Shown here: positions 60,612 through 64,000 of the stretch, in pieces
Layout of the letters: every line of letters starts with the position of its first letter
Numbering within the stretch: position 1 is the stretch's first letter
Source of the DNA: Caballeronia insecticola
GTDB lineage: Bacteria > Pseudomonadota > Gammaproteobacteria > Burkholderiales > Burkholderiaceae
DNA: 64,000 nt
Direction of reading: 5' to 3'
Assembly (NCBI RefSeq): GCF_000402035.1
Contig: NC_021288.1
Coordinates: 248,001-312,000, forward strand
Notes under the pieces: model-generated
Database searches by the model: none
Seen by the model: only the letters and a program-made list of their open reading frames with translations
Told to the model about the DNA's origin: nothing
Position numbers and translations under genes: made by a program

Positions 60612-61808
60612 ATGTCCGGACCTCTTAGCGGCGTCACCATACTGGATATTTCGACCGTGGTGGCCGGCCCGCTCGCCACCATGCATCTCGCCGATCAGGG
60701 CGCGAACGTGATCAAGGTCGAGCCGCCCGGTGGCGATATCAATCGCCGCAGTCGTCAGAAAGTCAGCGAAAACGGGCAGTTTTCCGCGCTTTTTATTTCG
60801 ACCAATCACGGCAAGCGTTCGATTGCGCTGGATCTGAAGAATGCGGAAGCGATGGCCGCGTTTCGCAAGCTGCTTCTGAAAGCCGACGTGCTCGTGCAGA
60901 ATTTTCGTCCCGGCACGACCGAGAAGCTCGGCATCGGCTGGGAAGATGTTCGCAAGATCAATCCACGCACGATTTATGTGTCGATCACCGGCGTCGGCGA
61001 CGATGGCCCGTATGTACGAAAACGCATCTACGATCCGATGATTCAGGCGCTCTCCGGCATGGCCGACATTCAGTCGGAGCAGACCACACGACGCCCGCAG
61101 ATGATCCGTACGATTCTCGCGGACAAGACGACTTCGATCTTTGCCGCACAAGCGATCACAGCCGCGCTTTTCGCGCGTGAAAAAACCGGGCTCGGTCAGC
61201 ACATCAGGTTGTCGTTGCTCGGCACGATGCTGTCGTTCCTCTGGCCCGAAGCCATGATGCAGTACACGGTGGTCGGCCGCGAGAGCACCGCGGCCGCAAC
61301 CAATGTAGGACCGGATCTCGTGTTCGAGACGCGCGACGGTTTCATGACGGTCGGAACGATTTCGGATGCCGAGTGGAAAGGCTTCTGCGATGCAGTCGAA
61401 CGTCCCGAACTCAAGGAGGATGAGCGCTTCGCCACGGCTGAATTCCGCAATCTGAACAGCACCGAGCGCATCAACATCATGGCGGCGATTCTGCGTGAAG
61501 GTGAACGCGACGAGTGGCTGCGTCGTCTTGATCGCGCAGACGTGCCTTGCGCCCCCGTATTGCGGCGCAACGAGATCATCGACAACGAACAGGTCCGCGC
61601 GATGCATCTGGTGCAGACGCTCGAGCAGCCGTTCGTCGGCGAGGTGCGCCAGCCATCGCCTGCTGCGCGCTTCGACGATACGCCTTCTGCCATTCGCGGA
61701 CCCGCGCCCGGTATCGGCCAGCACACGCGCGACATCCTGTCCGAAGTTGGACTGAGCGACGCGCAAATCGAAGGGCTGATCACATCGGGGGCGGCGCGAG
61801 CGGGCTGA
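60612..61808 (+). CDS. Class III CoA transferase (CaiB/Frc family)
   Basis: A 398-residue protein with LDISTVVAGPLATMHLADQG at the start, STNHGKRSIALDL and the catalytic Asp in RIYDPMIQALSG near residue 136, plus the Pro-Gly-rich C-terminal region RGPAPGIGQHTRDIL. It transfers CoA between carboxylic acids, so the pathway likely activates an acid to a CoA thioester. Start at the second of two adjacent ATGs because it is better spaced from GGAGAAG. Confidence 0.92.
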   Translation: MSGPLSGVTILDISTVVAGPLATMHLADQGANVIKVEPPGGDINRRSRQKVSENGQFSALFISTNHGKRSIALDLKNAEAMAAFRKLLLKADVLVQNFRPGTTEKLGIGWEDVRKINPRTIYVSITGVGDDGPYVRKRIYDPMIQALSGMADIQSEQTTRRPQMIRTILADKTTSIFAAQAITAALFAREKTGLGQHIRLSLLGTMLSFLWPEAMMQYTVVGRESTAAATNVGPDLVFETRDGFMTVGTISDAEWKGFCDAVERPELKEDERFATAEFRNLNSTERINIMAAILREGERDEWLRRLDRADVPCAPVLRRNEIIDNEQVRAMHLVQTLEQPFVGEVRQPSPAARFDDTPSAIRGPAPGIGQHTRDILSEVGLSDAQIEGLITSGAARAG

Positions 61809-61876
61809 GTTTTCCGCGCACGCGCTTGCGCTTGTACGTTTGGATTGGCTTGATCAACTAAGGAGCCTGGATATTG

Positions 61877-62803
61877 ATGAAGATACTGATTCTCGGCGCC
61901 GGTGCAATCGGCGGTTACTACGGGGCGCGCTTGATCGAAGCAGGCGCAGACGTGACGTTCCTCGTCAGGCCGAAGCGCGCTGAGATCTTGCACGCGACAG
62001 GGCTTAACGTAAAAAGCGAACTGGGCAATTTCAGCGGGAAGGTGAGAACGGTCACGCATGACGAACTCGATTCCATCTATGACGTCATCCTGCTCGCGTG
62101 CAAGACCTACGATCTCGACGCCGCCATCGATCAACTCGCACCGGCTTGCGGCCCGCATACGATCGTTCTGCCTTTGCTCAATGGCATGCGCGCGTATGAA
62201 CGTCTGGACGAACGATTGGGTCGGCGTCACATCGCGGGCGGCGTCGCGTATATCGCAACGATGCTCGATTGCAACGGCGAGATCATTCACTTCGGTTCGG
62301 GCGACACGTTGACCATCGGCGCGCGCGACGATGCGCAAGCCGAGATCATCGGCGCGCTGCATAGGCTGATGGCGACCACGCCGGGCGTCCGTCAACAATC
62401 GCCTTATGTCGTACAGGCACTCTGGAACAAATGGGTGATGATTTCGGCGGGCGCCCTCATGACTTGCCTGATGCGCGGCACGGTGCGCGATATTCTCGCG
62501 ACAGACAACGGCTTTGCGTTGATGGAACGCGCTATGCGCGAGTGCATGCAAGTGGCGCGGCTGTCCGGTTATCCGTTGCCCGAGCACGCAATCGATGCGA
62601 TGCGCGAACGCTTGCTCGATCGATCGTCCGCTTGGGCAGCCTCGATGATGCGCGATATCGATCAGGGACAGAAACGTCTTGAAGCAGAAGATATTGTGGG
62701 TGACATGTTGCGTCGCGGAGAGCGGCATGGCCTCGATATGTCGCTCGCGCGCAGTGCACATTGCCATCTTCAGGTGTACGAGGGACAACGTGCCGCTTCA
62801 TGA
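61877..62803 (+). CDS. 2-dehydropantoate 2-reductase (PanE/ApbA) family protein
   Basis: A 308-residue ketopantoate-reductase-fold protein: [20 protein letters not shown] for [17 protein letters not shown] and LLNGMRAYE for the conserved Lys/Asn regions, then [17 protein letters not shown]. In this setting it may reduce a 2-oxo acid intermediate instead of making pantoate. Start at 61877 has AAGGAGC upstream. It follows the CoA transferase by 68 bases. Confidence 0.88.
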   Translation: MKILILGAGAIGGYYGARLIEAGADVTFLVRPKRAEILHATGLNVKSELGNFSGKVRTVTHDELDSIYDVILLACKTYDLDAAIDQLAPACGPHTIVLPLLNGMRAYERLDERLGRRHIAGGVAYIATMLDCNGEIIHFGSGDTLTIGARDDAQAEIIGALHRLMATTPGVRQQSPYVVQALWNKWVMISAGALMTCLMRGTVRDILATDNGFALMERAMRECMQVARLSGYPLPEHAIDAMRERLLDRSSAWAASMMRDIDQGQKRLEAEDIVGDMLRRGERHGLDMSLARSAHCHLQVYEGQRAAS

Positions 62804-62824
62804 CGATTGACGCGGGCTCGGAGC

Positions 62825-63454
62825 TCAATCGTCGAATGCGCGCATTCCTCGCGCCACCGAAGGCCGCTTCATGGCGGCTTCATACCAGCGTCTTAATGCG
62901 GGCAACGCATCCCATTCCAGCTCACGTTCGTACGCGTGAACGATCGTGACCGCAGCGATATCCGCCAATCCAAACGTGTCTCCACCGAGGAACGCATTCT
63001 CCGATGCAAAGCGTTCAGCGAGACGAATCGCGTGCATCGCCCGGTCGTTCAGGATTCTTCTCGCAACGTTCGCGGAGTCTTCAGTGCGAAGCCAGAACGC
63101 GGCGTGGCTTGGCAAGATCACGTCCGTGAGAAAGAAGAAGAATCGCTCATGCGCGCGGGGGCGCGACTCGCGCGAGCCGAGCAATCTCTCAGGCGCGAGA
63201 TCGGCAAGGTGGTACAGGATGGCGTTCGACTGTGTAAGGACCAGCGGTGCGTGCTCGGGGCCGCGACTGCGGTCGATCATGACCGGCACCTTCCCAGAAG
63301 GGTTCAATGCCATGAACTCGGCGGACTGATGCTCCTTCTGCTTCATATCGACGAGCCGGATCGTATAGGGAAGCCCGGCTTCCTCGAAGGCAATGGCAAC
63401 CCGAATACAGTTTCCTGTGCGGGCACCGAACAACTCATAAGGAATGTGCGTCAT
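62825..63454 (-). CDS. Glutathione S-transferase family protein
   Basis: A 209-residue GST with NCIRVAIAFEEAGLPYT and the GSH-site segment NPSGKVPVMIDRS followed by LTQSNAIL. Distinct from the GST at 59881. Converges on the PanE-like gene with 21 bases between stops. May detoxify compounds met in the same pathway. Confidence 0.88.
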   Translation of the reverse strand: MTHIPYELFGARTGNCIRVAIAFEEAGLPYTIRLVDMKQKEHQSAEFMALNPSGKVPVMIDRSRGPEHAPLVLTQSNAILYHLADLAPERLLGSRESRPRAHERFFFFLTDVILPSHAAFWLRTEDSANVARRILNDRAMHAIRLAERFASENAFLGGDTFGLADIAAVTIVHAYERELEWDALPALRRWYEAAMKRPSVARGMRAFDD

Positions 63455-63528
63455 GTGAACTCGCTTCGTGCATGGCGTTGCACGTATGTTGATTCGAAAT
63501 AGCGAGAACAGTCAACGGCGTTATCTCA

Positions 63529-64000
63529 TCAGCTTGCCTTGCCGAGATCACGCAGGCGTTTGCCGGCCATCAGATCGTTGCCGAGCTTTTCGAGCGATAC
63601 GCCGCGAGTCTCGGGCACATAGAAGAACACGACGATCCCGAAGATCACGTTCAAGATCGCATACAGCACGAACGTGTTGGCTTCGCCGACCGTGGACAGC
63701 AGACTGAGGAACGTGGCCGCGACGACCATGTTGGCCACCCAGTTGACGAGCGTGGACACGGCGATGCCGAAGTCGCGTCCCTGCTGCGGTTGAATCTCCG
63801 AGCAGAGAATCCAGACGAGCGGACCGGCTGACATCGCGAATCCGGCGATGAAAAGCAGCAGTGCCGCGACGGCCAGACTCTGTGCTACGAGGCCCGCCAC
63901 ACCGGCATGCAGCAGAATCCCGAGCGAGCACATGCCGAATGCCATCACGGCGCAGCCCGCATAGAGGATCGGCTTGCGGCCCCAGCGATCGACGAAGGCA
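63529..64000 (-). CDS. MFS transporter, sugar-porter type, C-terminal part (cut by window end)
   Basis: The visible part covers the last membrane segments: DRWGRKPIL (loop signature), LVWILCSEIQPQQGRDFG and the end FFYVPETRGVSLEKLGNDL, the PETRG motif typical of sugar porters. The gene begins beyond base 64000. Stop at 63529. It probably imports a sugar or polyol; relation to the neighbouring catabolic genes is not known. Confidence 0.88.
   Translation of the reverse strand, partial: AFVDRWGRKPILYAGCAVMAFGMCSLGILLHAGVAGLVAQSLAVAALLLFIAGFAMSAGPLVWILCSEIQPQQGRDFGIAVSTLVNWVANMVVAATFLSLLSTVGEANTFVLYAILNVIFGIVVFFYVPETRGVSLEKLGNDLMAGKRLRDLGKAS

Overview
The window looks like a GC-rich beta-proteobacterial replicon of the Burkholderia/Paraburkholderia/Caballeronia type. 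The evidence is two trimeric general porins of the Burkholderiales type (mature ends QTSVTLYG and QSSVTLYG), a dense mix of LysR/AraC/TetR/MarR/Rrf2 regulators each beside small oxidoreductase or catabolic genes, and no ribosomal, tRNA or core replication genes. This is what a secondary chromosome or megaplasmid accessory region looks like; the genus is inference. No phage, IS transposase, CRISPR array or RNA gene was seen.

Layout. 1-4.1 kb: end of a Nudix hydrolase gene, a membrane cytochrome-b-like protein that looks like the stump of an adenylate cyclase with a small overlapping gene, a MOSC/ferredoxin-reductase/ferredoxin fusion and a four-repeat membrane protein. 4.3-9.2 kb: porin, Cys-rich repressor-like regulator and a tandem pair of unusual acyl-CoA dehydrogenases. 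9.2-20.4 kb: DUF3616 protein, several SDR/NmrA/YciI/old-yellow-enzyme genes with AraC, LysR and Rrf2 regulators, a decayed TetR gene, a HAD phosphatase and an orphan ureidoglycine aminohydrolase. 20.7-31.1 kb: PDC-lactonase-like amidohydrolase, alpha/beta hydrolase, cytochrome P460, two mercuric-reductase-like flavoproteins around a RidA protein, an AhpD-like protein with AraC regulator, a deleted old-yellow-enzyme pseudogene, a MarR regulator and a ClC channel.

31.7-41.3 kb is the most coherent block: ten co-directional, tightly spaced genes encoding LeuC/LeuD/LeuB-type enzymes, an ABC importer with two related binding proteins, an SDR, a fumarylacetoacetate-hydrolase-family enzyme and an SMP-30 lactonase, closed by a convergent LysR gene. 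I read it as uptake and breakdown of an unidentified hydroxy acid or lactone, not leucine synthesis. 42-49.6 kb: enoyl-CoA hydratase with Rrf2, an SDR, then a dapA/nanA-like aldolase and a Leu/Glu-type dehydrogenase, whose promoter shares a 15-bp element with the divergent AraC and AcoR-like regulator genes downstream.

49.6-64 kb is a second catabolic block: quinone reductase, porin, AAHS-type MFS importer, two small proteins, a flavin-dependent monooxygenase, MarR, thiolase, HCCA-isomerase-like protein, SDRs, two GSTs, a class III CoA transferase and a PanE-like reductase, ending in a sugar-porter-like MFS gene cut by the window edge. An 883-bp segment holding one SDR gene and its divergent promoter occurs twice as a direct repeat, 9,326 bp apart. 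The left copy carries only the first eight codons of the divergent partner gene, so the right copy is probably the original.
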